This document shows positions 49,438 to 62,126 of a DNA stretch of 64,000 nucleotides, one piece after another. Under the pieces are notes generated by a model, which had not been told where the DNA came from, ran no database searches, and saw nothing but the letters and a program-made list of their open reading frames with translations. Where the stretch lies: positions 1-64,000 of the forward strand of contig JAURGT010000001.1 in NCBI GenBank assembly GCA_030833665.1. The letters run 5' to 3'. Each line of letters starts with the position of its first letter. Position 1 is the stretch's first letter. The position numbers were made by a program, and so were the translations under genes. This DNA is from Miltoncostaeales bacterium. Lineage in GTDB: Bacteria > Actinomycetota > Thermoleophilia > Miltoncostaeales > Miltoncostaeaceae.

Positions 49438-50282
49438 CGGCCTTCCGTGTGCTTTCCGCGCTTGCGACCGCGGACGATCAGCTTCTGGCTCGCCTTCTTC
49501 GGGTCACGCGTGCGGTGACCGTTGGTCGGCTTGCCCCAGGGGGTCACCGGATGGCGACCCGAGTTGCTCTTGCCCTCGCCACCGCCGTGCGGGTGGTCGA
49601 CCGGGTTCATGGCGGAGCCACGGACGGTCGGGCGAACGCCGCGCCAGCGGCTGCGGCCGGCCTTGCCCCCCACCTCGTTGGAGTGCGACGAGTTGCCCAG
49701 CTGCCCCACGGTGGCGCGGCAGTCGATGTGCACCATGCGCATCTCGGTGCTCGGCAGGCGCAGGGTGGCGTAGTCGCCCTCCTTCGCCACGAGCTGGGCG
49801 CCGGTGCCGGCCGAGCGGCACATCTGGCCACCGCGACCGATCTGCAGTTCGATGTTGTGCACGATCGTTCCCGTCGGGATGTCGCGCAGCGCGAGCGCGT
49901 TGCCCGGGCGGATGTCCGCTCCGGGGCCGCTCATCACGGTGTCGCCCACCTCGAGCCGCTGGGGCGCGAGGATGTAGCGCTTCTCGCCGTCCGCGTAGTG
50001 CAGCAGCGCGATGCGAGCGGTGCGGTTCGGGTCGTACTCGATCGAGGCAACGCGAGCGGGAACGCCGTCCTTGGTGCGCTTGAAGTCGATGACCCGGTAG
50101 CGGCGCTTGTGACCGCCACCCTTGTGCCGGGTGGTGATGCGGCCGTTGTTGTTGCGCCCACCGGTCTTGTGGATCGGCTCGAGCAGCGACTTCTCAGGCG
50201 TGCTCGTGGTGACCTCGGCGAAGTCCGAGCTGGCGACGAAACGCCGGCCCGGCGAGGTGGGCTTGTGCTTGCGGATACCCAT
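49434..50282 (-). CDS. rplB: 50S ribosomal protein L2
   Basis: [15 protein letters not shown]...[21 protein letters not shown]. Confidence 0.98.
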   Translation of the reverse strand: MGIRKHKPTSPGRRFVASSDFAEVTTSTPEKSLLEPIHKTGGRNNNGRITTRHKGGGHKRRYRVIDFKRTKDGVPARVASIEYDPNRTARIALLHYADGEKRYILAPQRLEVGDTVMSGPGADIRPGNALALRDIPTGTIVHNIELQIGRGGQMCRSAGTGAQLVAKEGDYATLRLPSTEMRMVHIDCRATVGQLGNSSHSNEVGGKAGRSRWRGVRPTVRGSAMNPVDHPHGGGEGKSNSGRHPVTPWGKPTNGHRTRDPKKASQKLIVRGRKRGKHTEGR

Positions 50283-50593
50283 CAGGCGCCCTCGAAGATG
50301 TCGATCGAATCGCCGGGCACGAGCTCGACGATGGCCTTCTTCCAGCCCGGGCGAGTGCCCATGCTGCGCCCGCGCCGCTTGGGCTTGGGCTGCACCCTGA
50401 CGATGCGCACGTCGGTGACCGTGACGTCGAAGAGCTCCTCGACGGCCTGGCGGATCTCCACCTTGTGGGCATCGTCCAGCACGCGGAAGGTGTACTGGTT
50501 GTGCGCCTGCACGAGCAGGTAGCTCTTCTCGGACACCACCGGGCTCACGATGGCGCGGCGGACATCGCCGCGAAGGTCGTTGCTGGTGCTCAC
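50282..50593 (-). CDS. rplW: 50S ribosomal protein L23
   Basis: [46 protein letters not shown]. Confidence 0.97.
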   Translation of the reverse strand: MSTSNDLRGDVRRAIVSPVVSEKSYLLVQAHNQYTFRVLDDAHKVEIRQAVEELFDVTVTDVRIVRVQPKPKRRGRSMGTRPGWKKAIVELVPGDSIDIFEGA

Positions 50594-51249
50594 GCGTCAT
50601 CCCCCTCGGCCTCGGCCACGGGAGCGACGGCGCCGTTCCAGCGGTCCCACACATCGCGCTCCACCAGCACCGAGCGGCCGGCCATGATGTCGACGGTCTC
50701 GATGTCGCGGGCCTCGAGCACGCGCACGTCGCGCATGTTGCGGAACGACAGCGCCTCGGGCGACGACGACTCGGTGACCACCACGAGCAGTGGACGGGCC
50801 GCGAGCTCGGCCGGCGCCGTGGCCAGGTACTCGGCGGCACGCTTGGTGCTGGGAGCGTCCCAGCCCGTGGGCTCCATCACGGCGATGGTGCCGCGCTCCA
50901 CGTGGGCCTTGATGGCCGAGCGGAACGCCTGGCGGTACGCCTTGCGGTTGACCTTGCCCCCGTAGTTGCGCGGGTGCGGGCCGAAGGTGATGCCGCCGCC
51001 GGTCCAGATGGGCGAGCGATTCGATCCCGCGCGGGCACGGCCGGTGCCCTTCTGGCGCCACGGCTTCTTGCCACCGCCGCTGACGTCGCTGCGGGTCTTG
51101 GTGCTGTGCGTGCCGGCGCGACGCCAGGCCATCTCGGCCGTGACCACCTCGTGGATGAGGTGCGGCTTGATGTCCTGGGCCTCCATCTCGGCGCCGAGGT
51201 CGGCGGCGCCGGATGCCTTGCCGGTCTTGGTGAGCAGGTGCGCAGCCAT
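50590..51249 (-). CDS. rplD: 50S ribosomal protein L4
   Basis: [37 protein letters not shown]. Confidence 0.97.
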   Translation of the reverse strand: MAAHLLTKTGKASGAADLGAEMEAQDIKPHLIHEVVTAEMAWRRAGTHSTKTRSDVSGGGKKPWRQKGTGRARAGSNRSPIWTGGGITFGPHPRNYGGKVNRKAYRQAFRSAIKAHVERGTIAVMEPTGWDAPSTKRAAEYLATAPAELAARPLLVVVTESSSPEALSFRNMRDVRVLEARDIETVDIMAGRSVLVERDVWDRWNGAVAPVAEAEGDDA

Positions 51250-51881
51250 CAGTCGGGCCTCACATAGACGATCGAGCCGACGGCGCCAGGCACCGCGCCC
51301 TTGACGAGCAGGATGTTGCGTTCCGGATCTCGGTCGACCACCTGCAGGCCGCGCTGCGTCACCTGGCGCGCACCCATGTGGCCGGCCATCCGGATGCCCT
51401 TGAACACGCGCGCGGGATAGGCGGCGGCGCCGATGGAGCCCGGGCGGCGCACATTGTGCGAGCCGTGGCTCTTGGGGCCGCTGGCGAAGTTGTGGCGCTT
51501 GATCGTGCCGGCAAAGCCCTTGCCCTTCGAGGTGCCGGTGACCTTCACGTACGAGCCCGGGATGAAGCGGTCGACGGTGACCAGCTGGCCCTCGGAAAGC
51601 TCCTCGCCCTCCTCCAGGCCGAGGTCCTCGGGCGAGAACTCGTGCAGGTGGCGCATCAGCGGCGCGCCCGCCTTCTCGAGGTGGCCCTGCTCGGGCTTGT
51701 TGATGTGCTTCGCCTTCGCCGCGCCGAAGCCGAGCTGCACCGCGGCGTAGCCGTCGCGCTCGTCGGTCTTCACCTGCACCACGGGGCAGGGGCCGGCCTC
51801 GATGACGGTGAGGGGAACCCTCGCGCCGTCCTCGGCGAAGATCTGGGTCATTCCGACCTTGCGTCCGATGATCGCAGCCAT
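51249..51881 (-). CDS. rplC: 50S ribosomal protein L3
   Basis: [39 protein letters not shown]...[17 protein letters not shown]. Confidence 0.98.
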   Translation of the reverse strand: MAAIIGRKVGMTQIFAEDGARVPLTVIEAGPCPVVQVKTDERDGYAAVQLGFGAAKAKHINKPEQGHLEKAGAPLMRHLHEFSPEDLGLEEGEELSEGQLVTVDRFIPGSYVKVTGTSKGKGFAGTIKRHNFASGPKSHGSHNVRRPGSIGAAAYPARVFKGIRMAGHMGARQVTQRGLQVVDRDPERNILLVKGAVPGAVGSIVYVRPD

Positions 51882-51883
51882 GG

Positions 51884-52195
51884 TCAGACCTTGATCTCGA
51901 TGTCGACGCCGGCGGGCAGGTCGAGGCGCATGAGGGAGTCGACCGTCTTGGGCGTGGGCGAGAAGATGTCGATGAGGCGCTTGTGGGTGCGCACCTCGAA
52001 GTGCTCCCGCGAGTCCTTGTCCTTGAACGGGCCCTTGATGACGCAGTAGCGGTGGCACTCCGTGGGGAGCGGCACGGGACCGGAGATGGTCGCGCCACTC
52101 CGCTGGGCCGTCTCCACGATGGAGGCCGCGCTCTTGTCGATCAGCTCATGGTCGTAGGCCTTGAGCCTGATTCGGATTTTGTTCTGCGTGATCAA
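51884..52195 (-). CDS. rpsJ: 30S ribosomal protein S10
   Basis: [40 protein letters not shown]. Confidence 0.98.
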   Translation of the reverse strand: MITQNKIRIRLKAYDHELIDKSAASIVETAQRSGATISGPVPLPTECHRYCVIKGPFKDKDSREHFEVRTHKRLIDIFSPTPKTVDSLMRLDLPAGVDIEIKV

Positions 52196-52244
52196 AGTTC
52201 GGTCTTCTCGTTCTGCGTCGTCGGGTGCTGCTCGGGGAAAGCGA

Positions 52245-52279
52245 GGGCCCCGCCCCCCTGATGCGGGGTGACGGGGCCC
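52245..52279 (-). terminator. Terminator-like hairpin between tuf and rpsJ
   Basis: GGGCCCCG...CGGGGCCC with further GC pairing inside. Confidence 0.6.
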
Positions 52280-52294
52280 GTCCTGCCAGTGCTG

Positions 52295-53482
52295 CTACTC
52301 CAGGATCTGCTCCACGACCCCGGCGCCCACGGTACGGCCGCCCTCGCGAATGGCGAAGCGGAGGCCGTCCTCCATGGCGATCGGGACGATGAGCTCCACC
52401 TCGAGCACGGCGTTGTCGCCCGGCATGATCATCTCGGCCCCGTCGAGGAGCTGGATGACGCCGGTCACGTCGGTCGTGCGGAAGTAGAACTGCGGGCGGT
52501 AGCCGTTGACGAACGGCGTGTGACGGCCGCCCTCCTCCTTGGAGAGCACGTACACCTGCGCCTTGAACTTCGTGTGCGGGGTGATGCTGCCGGGAGCGGC
52601 GAGCACCTGGCCACGCTGGATGTCCTCGCGCTTCACGCCGCGGAGCAGGGCGCCGATGTTGTCGCCGGCCTGGCCCTGGTCGAGGAGCTTGCGGAACATC
52701 TCCACGCCGGTGACGACGGTCTTCTCGATCTCGGTCTGCATGCCGACGACCTCGACCTCGTCGTTCACGTTGATGATGCCGCGCTCCACGCGACCGGTGG
52801 CGACGGTGCCGCGACCGGTGATCGTGAAGACGTCCTCAACGGGCATCAGGAACGGCTTGTCCACGTCGCGCTCCGGGAGCGGCACGTAGTCGTCCACGGC
52901 CTGCATCAGCTCGAGGATCTGCTCCTGGGCTGCGGCGTCGCCGTTGAGGGCGTTCAGTGCCGAGACCTTGACGACGGGGATGTCGTCACCCGGGAACTCG
53001 TACTCGCTGAGCAGCTCACGGACCTCGAGCTCCACGAGCTCGAGCAGCTCCTCGTCGTCCACCATGTCGGCCTTGTTGAGGGCCACCACGATGTACGGCA
53101 CGCCCACCTGGCGGGCGAGCAGGATGTGCTCACGGGTCTGCGGCATCGGGCCGTCAGCGGCCGACACCACGAGGATCGCGCCGTCCATCTGGGCGGCACC
53201 CGTGATCATGTTCTTGATGTAGTCAGCGTGACCCGGGCAGTCGACGTGGGCGTAGTGGCGGCCCTCCGTCTCGTACTCCACGTGCGAGGTCGCGATGGTG
53301 ATGCCGCGCTCGCGCTCCTCGGGGGCGTTGTCGATCTCATCGAAGCTGCGCACCTCGCCGCCGTACTTCTGGCCGAGCGTCTGGGTGATGGCAGCAGTGA
53401 GGGTCGTCTTGCCGTGGTCGACGTGACCGATGGTGCCCACGTTCACGTGGGGCTTCGAGCGGTCGAACTTCTCCTTCGCCAT
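52295..53482 (-). CDS. tuf: Elongation factor Tu
   Basis: [33 protein letters not shown]. Confidence 0.98.
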   Translation of the reverse strand: MAKEKFDRSKPHVNVGTIGHVDHGKTTLTAAITQTLGQKYGGEVRSFDEIDNAPEERERGITIATSHVEYETEGRHYAHVDCPGHADYIKNMITGAAQMDGAILVVSAADGPMPQTREHILLARQVGVPYIVVALNKADMVDDEELLELVELEVRELLSEYEFPGDDIPVVKVSALNALNGDAAAQEQILELMQAVDDYVPLPERDVDKPFLMPVEDVFTITGRGTVATGRVERGIINVNDEVEVVGMQTEIEKTVVTGVEMFRKLLDQGQAGDNIGALLRGVKREDIQRGQVLAAPGSITPHTKFKAQVYVLSKEEGGRHTPFVNGYRPQFYFRTTDVTGVIQLLDGAEMIMPGDNAVLEVELIVPIAMEDGLRFAIREGGRTVGAGVVEQILE

Positions 53483-53566
53483 CCCATGCTCCTCATGCGC
53501 GTCCGAGCGGGCGTGCGACCATTCGTGTCGCCACCCGCCTGTGCTTCCGAAAAGGCCCACTCATGC

Positions 53567-53594
53567 AACGCGCGGCCACGTTTGGCCGCGCGTT
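53567..53594 (-). promoter_or_regulatory. Perfect 12-bp hairpin in the tuf 5' leader
   Basis: AACGCGCGGCCA-CGTT-TGGCCGCGCGTT (plus strand), 85-112 nt upstream of tuf ATG. Confidence 0.75.
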
Positions 53595-53623
53595 AGAAGG
53601 CCGTTGCTCCTTCGAGCCGGGGG

Positions 53624-53651
53624 AACATAGCACGCGACGGCTGGCTCGCAA
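53624..53651 (-). promoter_or_regulatory. Candidate tuf promoter TTGCGA-N16-TATGTT
   Basis: Minus strand: -35 TTGCGA (53651-53646), -10 TATGTT (53629-53624). Confidence 0.6.
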
Positions 53652-53690
53652 GAGCGACTTCGGTGAGCGGGCGGGCATAGCATCGGGAGC

Positions 53691-56372
53691 GTGGATAACG
53701 CACATCATGCGCTGCTCGATCTCGCCCGCGGGGCACGCGGCGACGTGCGCGCCGACGCCGCCACGCGGGAGCTCTACGCCGTGGACGCCAGCCTCTACCG
53801 CCGCGTGCCCGTAGGGGCCCTGCTCGCCGGGCACGAAGACGACCTCGCGCTCGCGGTAGACACCTGCGCGCGCCACGACATCCCGCTCACCATGCGGGGT
53901 GCGGGCACGAGCCTCGCCGGGCAGTCGGTGGGCCGCGGTCTGGTGGTCGACTGCTCGCGCCTGCGCGAGATCGAGGTCGATCCCCGGTCGATGACCGCCC
54001 GCGTGGGGCCGGGCGTGGTGCTGGACGACCTCAACCGCGCGGCGTCGGCGCACGGCCTGATGTTCGGCCCCGACGTTGCCACCGGAAGCCGCGCGACCCT
54101 GGGCGGGATGATCGGCAACAACTCCGCGGGCGCCCGCTCGATCGTCTACGGCATGACCGCCGACAACCTCGTGGAGCTCGACGTGCTGCTGGCCGACGGC
54201 ACGCAGGCGTCGCTGGCCAGGGGCGGCCAGGCGCCCCCCGCGCTCGAGGCCGCGCGGCTGCTCGCCACCAACCAGGGCTTCCCCGCGCTCATGCGCAGGG
54301 TGTCCGGCTACGCCCTCGATAGGCTCGTGGGAGACCAGCCCGACTGGCCGGCGTTCCTCTCGGGCAGCGAGGGCACGCTCGCCGTGATGCGCTCGGCCGT
54401 GGTGCGTCTGCTGCCCATCCCGTCCGAGCGCGCGCTGGCCATCGTGCCGTTCACCGATGTCGACTCCGCGCTGGAGGCCGTGCCCGGGCTCATCGCCACG
54501 GAACCCTCGGCCATTGAGCTCATGGACGCTTCGCTGGTGGACCCCGCCAACCGCCAGCCCGCGGAGCGCGCGCTGCTCGGGATCGTGGGCCGCGCGCCCG
54601 CGATGCTGGTGGTCGAGTACTCCGGCGAGGCGGGCGAGGCATCCGCGAAGGCCCGGGCGATCCCCGGCGCCACGGTCATCGACGACCCCGCCGGACAGGC
54701 CGCGGTGTGGACCATCCGGCGCACCGGCATCGCCAGGGCGCTTCGCACCGAGGGAGACGAGAAGCCCATCCCGTTCATCGAGGATCCCGCGGTTCCGCCC
54801 GACGCGCTCGCCCCGTTCGCCCGCGAGGTGCGCCGCGTGCTCGCCGACGAGGGCATGGGCGACGCGGTCTGGTACGGCCACGCGAGCGTGGGCTGCCTCC
54901 ATATCCGCCCGATGGTCGACCTGCGCGCGCCAGGCGCGCCGGCGCAGGTGCGCAGGGTGGCCGAGGCAGTGGCGGACATCGTGGCTGCGCATGGCGGATC
55001 GCTGTCGGGCGAGCATGGAGACGGAAGGCTGCGCGGCGAGCTGCTGCCGCGCATGTACGACGCCGACCTGCTGCAGCGCTTCGACGAGGTGAAGCGCGCC
55101 CTCGACCCCGCGGGCATCCTCAACCCCGGCATCATCACCGACCCCGACCGGCTCGATGAGGGGCTGCGCATCCAGGCCTCCCCCGCGCCGCACCCCATCA
55201 GCACGGCGGTGTCGTTCGATGCCGCGGGCGGCCTGCAGCGCGCGGCCGAGGCCTGCAACGGCAACGGCCAGTGCCGCCGGTCGGACGCCGTGATGTGCCC
55301 GTCGTACCAGGCGCTCCGCGACGAGCGGCACTCCACGCGCGGGCGCGCCGTGCTGCTGCGCGCCGCCATCGAGGGCAAGCTCGACCTGGGCCTGGCCGAC
55401 CCGGGGCTGGCTGAGGCGCTCGACCTCTGCCTCTCATGCCGCGCCTGCGCCACCGAGTGCCCCGCGGGCGTGGACATGTCACGCCTGAAGGTGGAGGCCA
55501 TGGTGCACCGGCACGCCGAGCAACGTCCCTCCCCCGCCGTGCTCGCGGCCGCCCACGCACACGACCTCATGCGGGCGGGGTCGGCCTCGCCGCGACTTGC
55601 CCGGCGGGCCGCACGACTCGCCCGGGGGCGCCTCGGCCGTGACGCCCCGCTGCCGGTGCGCGAGTGGCGCCCGCCCCCTCCCACGGGCCACGGAATGCCG
55701 ATCGGGCTGTTCGCCGATACCTGGACGCGATTCCTGCACCCGCCCATCGGCGACGCCGCCGTGCGCGTGCTGGGCACCGCGGGCGCGCGCGCCGAGGTGC
55801 TCTCGGGCGGCTGCTGCGGTCGCCCCGCGCTCTCGCAGGGAATGCCCGACCTCGCCCGCAAGCAGGGCCTCAGGGTGCTGCGCACGCTCGCGCCGTACGC
55901 CATGGCCGGGCACCCCATCGTGGTGCTCGAGCCCTCGTGCCTGTCGATGCTGGCGTCCGACCTGCCGTGGCTCGTGCCCGAGGATCCACGCGCCCAGTGG
56001 GTGGCCGACGCCGTCATCTCGTTCGAGCAGGCGGTGATGGATATCGGCCTCGAGGTGCCCGGCGTGCGCGACGCCCCGCTGGTGCACCGTCACTGCCATG
56101 CGCGCGCCGACGGCGACACGGCTGCAGTGGCGGCCATGGGGCCCGGGGCACACGCCACCGATGCCGGCTGCTGCGGCATGGCCGGCGCCTTCGGCTACCT
56201 GCACCCCGAGGTGTCGCGGCTCATCGGGGAGGACCGCCTCGCCCCGGAGGTACGCGCATCATCGGCCCCGGTGGTCGCGGCCGGGGTGAGCTGCCGCGAG
56301 CAGATCCGCGACCTCACCGGCCGCGACGCCGATCACCCCGCGGTGCACCTGGACCGCCTGCTGCACGAGTAG
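53691..56372 (+). CDS. FAD-linked oxidase fused to Fe-S/CCG-domain subunit (GlcD-GlcF/YdiJ-type)
   Basis: TMRGAGTSLAGQSVGRGLVVDCSRL...GGMIGNNSAGARSIVYG; CNGNGQCRRSDAVMCPSYQALRDERHSTRGRA; CLSCRACATECPAGVDMS; GGCCGRP, DAGCCGMAG. Confidence 0.93.
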   Translation: MDNAHHALLDLARGARGDVRADAATRELYAVDASLYRRVPVGALLAGHEDDLALAVDTCARHDIPLTMRGAGTSLAGQSVGRGLVVDCSRLREIEVDPRSMTARVGPGVVLDDLNRAASAHGLMFGPDVATGSRATLGGMIGNNSAGARSIVYGMTADNLVELDVLLADGTQASLARGGQAPPALEAARLLATNQGFPALMRRVSGYALDRLVGDQPDWPAFLSGSEGTLAVMRSAVVRLLPIPSERALAIVPFTDVDSALEAVPGLIATEPSAIELMDASLVDPANRQPAERALLGIVGRAPAMLVVEYSGEAGEASAKARAIPGATVIDDPAGQAAVWTIRRTGIARALRTEGDEKPIPFIEDPAVPPDALAPFAREVRRVLADEGMGDAVWYGHASVGCLHIRPMVDLRAPGAPAQVRRVAEAVADIVAAHGGSLSGEHGDGRLRGELLPRMYDADLLQRFDEVKRALDPAGILNPGIITDPDRLDEGLRIQASPAPHPISTAVSFDAAGGLQRAAEACNGNGQCRRSDAVMCPSYQALRDERHSTRGRAVLLRAAIEGKLDLGLADPGLAEALDLCLSCRACATECPAGVDMSRLKVEAMVHRHAEQRPSPAVLAAAHAHDLMRAGSASPRLARRAARLARGRLGRDAPLPVREWRPPPPTGHGMPIGLFADTWTRFLHPPIGDAAVRVLGTAGARAEVLSGGCCGRPALSQGMPDLARKQGLRVLRTLAPYAMAGHPIVVLEPSCLSMLASDLPWLVPEDPRAQWVADAVISFEQAVMDIGLEVPGVRDAPLVHRHCHARADGDTAAVAAMGPGAHATDAGCCGMAGAFGYLHPEVSRLIGEDRLAPEVRASSAPVVAAGVSCREQIRDLTGRDADHPAVHLDRLLHE

Positions 56373-56381
56373 CCGGAACGA

Positions 56382-56409
56382 CGAGGGGCCGCACGATGGC
56401 GGCCCCTCG
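56382..56409. terminator. Bidirectional terminator-like hairpin
   Basis: CGAGGGGCCGC-N6-GCGGCCCCTCG between convergent genes. Confidence 0.75.
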
Positions 56410-56432
56410 CGAACATCATGCGGCCACGGGCG

Positions 56433-58523
<2,091 letters not shown>

Positions 58524-58627
58524 TGAATCTCACCTGTCAGTCAGATGTGGCACGGGGAACCGATTCCCCCGCGACGACTCTTCTATATGCAAGCCCACCC
58601 CGAGCCGATTGGGCCGGGGAACGGGCG

Positions 58628-59098
58628 CTACCAGCGGTAGTGCGCGAAGGCCTTGTTGGCCTGCGCCATCCGGTAGAGGTCGTCCTTGCGCTTGAACGCG
58701 CCGCCCTGCGAGCCGAGCGCGTCCAGCAGCTCGTTCGCCAGGCGCTCGCTCATCTGCTTCTCGCGGCGCTGCCGCGCAAAGAGGACGATCCAGCGGATGG
58801 CCAGCGTGCGACCGCGGCGCGACGGCACCTCGATCGGCACCTGGTAGGTGGCGCCACCAACGCGCCGGCTCTTCACCTCGAGGGCCGGCGTGACGTTGCG
58901 GATGGCCTCCTCCATCACCTGCACGGGATCGCGGCCGGTGCGCTCGCGGATGCGCTCAAGAGCGTCATACACGGTGCGCTCGGCAACGGACTTCTTGCCG
59001 TCCGAGAGGACCTTGTTGATGAGCTGCGTCACGACGACGTTGTCGTAGACGGGGTCCGGGATCAGCGGACGGCGTGTGATGGCTGCGCGGCGGGGCAT
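58628..59098 (-). CDS. rpsG: 30S ribosomal protein S7
   Basis: [47 protein letters not shown]. Confidence 0.98.
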   Translation of the reverse strand: MPRRAAITRRPLIPDPVYDNVVVTQLINKVLSDGKKSVAERTVYDALERIRERTGRDPVQVMEEAIRNVTPALEVKSRRVGGATYQVPIEVPSRRGRTLAIRWIVLFARQRREKQMSERLANELLDALGSQGGAFKRKDDLYRMAQANKAFAHYRW

Positions 59099-59102
59099 CT
59101 TC

Positions 59103-59474
59103 CTACTTCGGGGTCTTGGCGCCGTACTTCGAGCGCGCCTGCTTGCGGTCGGAAACGCCTGCCGTGTCGAGGGCCGCGCGGATGACCTTGTACCGGACAC
59201 CCGGGAGGTCCTTCACGCGGCCGCCACGCACGAGCACCACCGAGTGCTCCTGCAGGTTGTGGCCCTCGCCCGGGATGTAGCTCGTGACCTCCATCCCGTT
59301 GGTGAGCCGCACGCGCGCCACCTTGCGCAGCGCCGAGTTCGGCTTCTTCGGGGTGGTGGTGTAGACCCTCGTGCACACCCCGCGCTTCTGCGGGGCCCCG
59401 CGCAGGGCGGGCGTGGAGGTCTTGGTCGCCTTGGGCTTGCGGCCCTTGCGGACCATCTGGTTGATCGTTGGCAC
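59103..59474 (-). CDS. rpsL: 30S ribosomal protein S12
   Basis: [14 protein letters not shown]...[35 protein letters not shown]. Confidence 0.99.
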   Translation of the reverse strand: MPTINQMVRKGRKPKATKTSTPALRGAPQKRGVCTRVYTTTPKKPNSALRKVARVRLTNGMEVTSYIPGEGHNLQEHSVVLVRGGRVKDLPGVRYKVIRAALDTAGVSDRKQARSKYGAKTPK

Positions 59475-59549
59475 GAGCCTCTTCCGGACTGTGGGCGTGT
59501 CGGGTCGTTCGCCTCGGCGGGCGAGCGGTCCGGGACCGTATCACGGCGA

Positions 59550-60446
59550 CTAGGGCCGTCCAAGATCGCTCGGCGGCGGTGCGGTGTGCTTCAGCGCGAC
59601 TGCGGACCCGGCCAGCGCCACGAGCGCGCCGGCCGCGAGGGCAACCGACTGCCAGGTGACCACCGGGTCGAGCACCGGATAGAACGCGAAGCCCGTGGCC
59701 CCGGCCACGATGCCCCATACCACCGCGGCCGCGAGCAGCACGGCCAGGAGCAGCGTGAAGCGCTCGCCCGTGTCGCGCGGGCGCTCGGGCAAGCGGGTGC
59801 GTCGGCCCTCGCCGTAGCCCCGCGCGGCCATGGCCTCGGCGGCGTCAAGGCCGCGCTCGAGGGCCGATCCCACCAGGGGAAGCGCGAGGGGGGCGGCGGC
59901 CCGGGCGCGCTGCATGCGGGATCCGGTGGTGAGGGCCACGCCCCGCAGCCGAGCCGTCTCGGCGATCGCTCGCGCGTCGCTTCGCATGGTCGGCACGAGG
60001 CGGGCGGCGAGCGCCGACACCAGTGCGGAGCGCGGCGCCACGCGGCTGAGCCCGGCGAGCATGCGGTCGGGATCGGCCCATGCGAACAGCGCAGCGGTGA
60101 GCGCGATGGTGGCCAGCACCCTCATGGCGGCGACTGCGCTCGCCACGAGCTCCTCGGCCGTGATCTCGCCGCTCAGGGGCGGCGGCACGGGGATGTCGAA
60201 GAGCACCAGGTCACCCTGGCCGGACAGCAGCGGGGTGAGCAAGAACACGCCAAGCGCCGACACAACCGCGGCGACCACCACGATTCGGCCTGGGCTGCCC
60301 GGCGCCAGGCGCAGCAGCACGATGGCACCGACGGCCAGCGCGGCGAGCACGAGCGGCTGGTCGGTGGTGAACGCCAGCACCCCGGCAGCCACCACGAGCA
60401 GCAGGATCGGCAGTGGCGCACGATCGCCCGCGACCGGCGCGCTCAC
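59550..60446 (-). CDS. ECF transporter T-component (CbiQ/EcfT family)
   Basis: Multispanning; SRVAPRSALVSALAARLVPTMRSDARAIAETARLRG and GLDAAEAMAARGYG (ARG motif). Confidence 0.78.
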   Translation of the reverse strand: MSAPVAGDRAPLPILLLVVAAGVLAFTTDQPLVLAALAVGAIVLLRLAPGSPGRIVVVAAVVSALGVFLLTPLLSGQGDLVLFDIPVPPPLSGEITAEELVASAVAAMRVLATIALTAALFAWADPDRMLAGLSRVAPRSALVSALAARLVPTMRSDARAIAETARLRGVALTTGSRMQRARAAAPLALPLVGSALERGLDAAEAMAARGYGEGRRTRLPERPRDTGERFTLLLAVLLAAAVVWGIVAGATGFAFYPVLDPVVTWQSVALAAGALVALAGSAVALKHTAPPPSDLGRP

Positions 60447-61201
60447 GTGGTGGGCACCGGACTCGTGAGGGTGAGGTCGGCGTCGGTGCGCAGCGACGCG
60501 AAACCGTCGAGCTTGGTGCGCATCACCCAGCGCACCGGCATCCTGAGCTCGGGCGACCACCAGATGCGGTCATCGCGAATGCCCGCGATCGGACCGGTCA
60601 CCTTGCCGCGCTTGTCGATCACCAGCACCTGCATGGGCGTGCCGCCCACGTCGACCGTCTCGGCTCCCGTCACGCGGGCCCGGGTCAACACCCGCACCTC
60701 GTCCATTACGTAGCGCTCGGTCCATGTGTCGCCGGGCTCGATCGACGCCGGGTACACCAGCGCGGGCGGCACGAGCTTCTCACGCTCGTCGCGACCGAGG
60801 CCGGTCACCTTCACGCTGGTGACGCGCTCTTCGAGGTATTCGCCTTCAGGGGTCACGCGCAGCCGTGAGGCCTCCACGTGCTCCTCGCTCAACGCGAGGG
60901 TGCTCCAGAAGCCCTTCGGCGCCGGCCGCACCACGATCTGCGCCTCGGTGGGAAGCGGACGGTCGACCGTCACCGGCCCGATCCCCACGGTCTCATCACC
61001 CGTCGCACGGTAGGTCCATACGCCCGATGCCGGCGCCCCTGCAACCGCGGGCCCGCCGGCCGACCCATACTCGCGGCCCGCGTACTCCTCGGATACCGGC
61101 GTGCTGGTGCCAGCCTGCGACCACCACCACGCACCGAGCCCGATGAAGACCAGGGCGATCAGCAGAGGGATGAAGACGATGGGGCGAGCAAGCCGGGACA
61201 C
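60443..61201 (-). CDS. Membrane-anchored hypothetical protein
   Basis: Overlaps the ecfT start by 4 nt; single N-terminal TM helix (IVFIPLLIALVFIGLGAWWW). Confidence 0.65.
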   Translation of the reverse strand: MSRLARPIVFIPLLIALVFIGLGAWWWSQAGTSTPVSEEYAGREYGSAGGPAVAGAPASGVWTYRATGDETVGIGPVTVDRPLPTEAQIVVRPAPKGFWSTLALSEEHVEASRLRVTPEGEYLEERVTSVKVTGLGRDEREKLVPPALVYPASIEPGDTWTERYVMDEVRVLTRARVTGAETVDVGGTPMQVLVIDKRGKVTGPIAGIRDDRIWWSPELRMPVRWVMRTKLDGFASLRTDADLTLTSPVPTT

Positions 61202-61323
61202 GATGCGGCGATCGTAGGGCAGCACCGCGCGCGCAGCAGGAAATCGGTCGCAAGCGTCGACGAGACCAGCCCGAAACGGGCATTTCCCACCGGGTCGTCG
61301 AGCGCACCTAGCGTGGTCTCCCC

Positions 61324-62097
61324 ATGCCCCGGAGCATCCTCAATTCACCCTGCCCATGCGTGGCCTGCCGCCACCGCCGCGAGGCCCGCCACGGTCGGCG
61401 CGGCCGCGCGATGTGGATCGGCCTCGTGGGGCTGCTCGCCTGCTCGGTGCCGCTTGCCGCTGCCCTGCCCGATCGCGATGTGCCGGCGCAGTCCGTGCCC
61501 TCGACTCCCATTGTCATGGCGATCCCCGAGGAGCCGGTGCTGATCCCCAGCACCATCGAGATCACGGGCGAGGATGGCGGGGCCATCATCGACTGGCGCG
61601 AGAGCGTGCCGGATGGCACGCCCAACGGCGGTCGGCTCACGGGCGCCGTGCGGCTTCCGGCATCGGGAACCGGCTACTACACCTATGACCCGCGCACCCA
61701 GAGCGAGCCCGGCGGACTCGGCACCCGATGGGGCACCGCGCGCCTCGTGCGCGAGATCGTCGACCTCGGTCGGTGGTGGGCGAAGGCAAACCCAGGGGCC
61801 GGCCCGTTGGGCATCGGCGACCTCTCGCGGCGCCAGGGCGGCCGCATCGATGGTCACTCCTCGCACCAGAACGGGCTCGACGTGGATATCCGGCTGCCGC
61901 GGCGCGACCGCGCGCGCGGCGCCGCGAACCCCGCGAACTATGACCGGGCGCTCACGCAGCAGGTTGTCGATCGCCTCGTCGCGCAGGGCGCCGACCTCGT
62001 GCTCATCGGGCCGTCGCTCGACCTGCGAGGCCCGGCGGGCGTGGTCGTGCGCTGGCCGAACCACGACGATCACCTGCACGTGCGCTTCCCAGGCTGA
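61324..62097 (+). CDS. Penicillin-insensitive murein endopeptidase family (MepA/M74-like)
   Basis: IDGHSSHQNGLDVDIRLPRRD and NHDDHLHVRFPG zinc-ligand motifs. Confidence 0.88.
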   Translation: MPRSILNSPCPCVACRHRREARHGRRGRAMWIGLVGLLACSVPLAAALPDRDVPAQSVPSTPIVMAIPEEPVLIPSTIEITGEDGGAIIDWRESVPDGTPNGGRLTGAVRLPASGTGYYTYDPRTQSEPGGLGTRWGTARLVREIVDLGRWWAKANPGAGPLGIGDLSRRQGGRIDGHSSHQNGLDVDIRLPRRDRARGAANPANYDRALTQQVVDRLVAQGADLVLIGPSLDLRGPAGVVVRWPNHDDHLHVRFPG

Positions 62098-62126
62098 CCG
62101 ACCGGGCATCGCTAGGGTAGGCGGCA

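Noticed and set aside
52268-53596. 442-aa plus-strand ORF antisense to tuf
   Set aside because: Shadow of the EF-Tu coding frame
53493-55331. 612-aa minus-strand ORF opposite the FAD-linked oxidase, seemingly continuing the str operon
   Set aside because: Arg/Gly/His-rich antisense translation without motifs; the plus strand has FAD and Fe-S motifs
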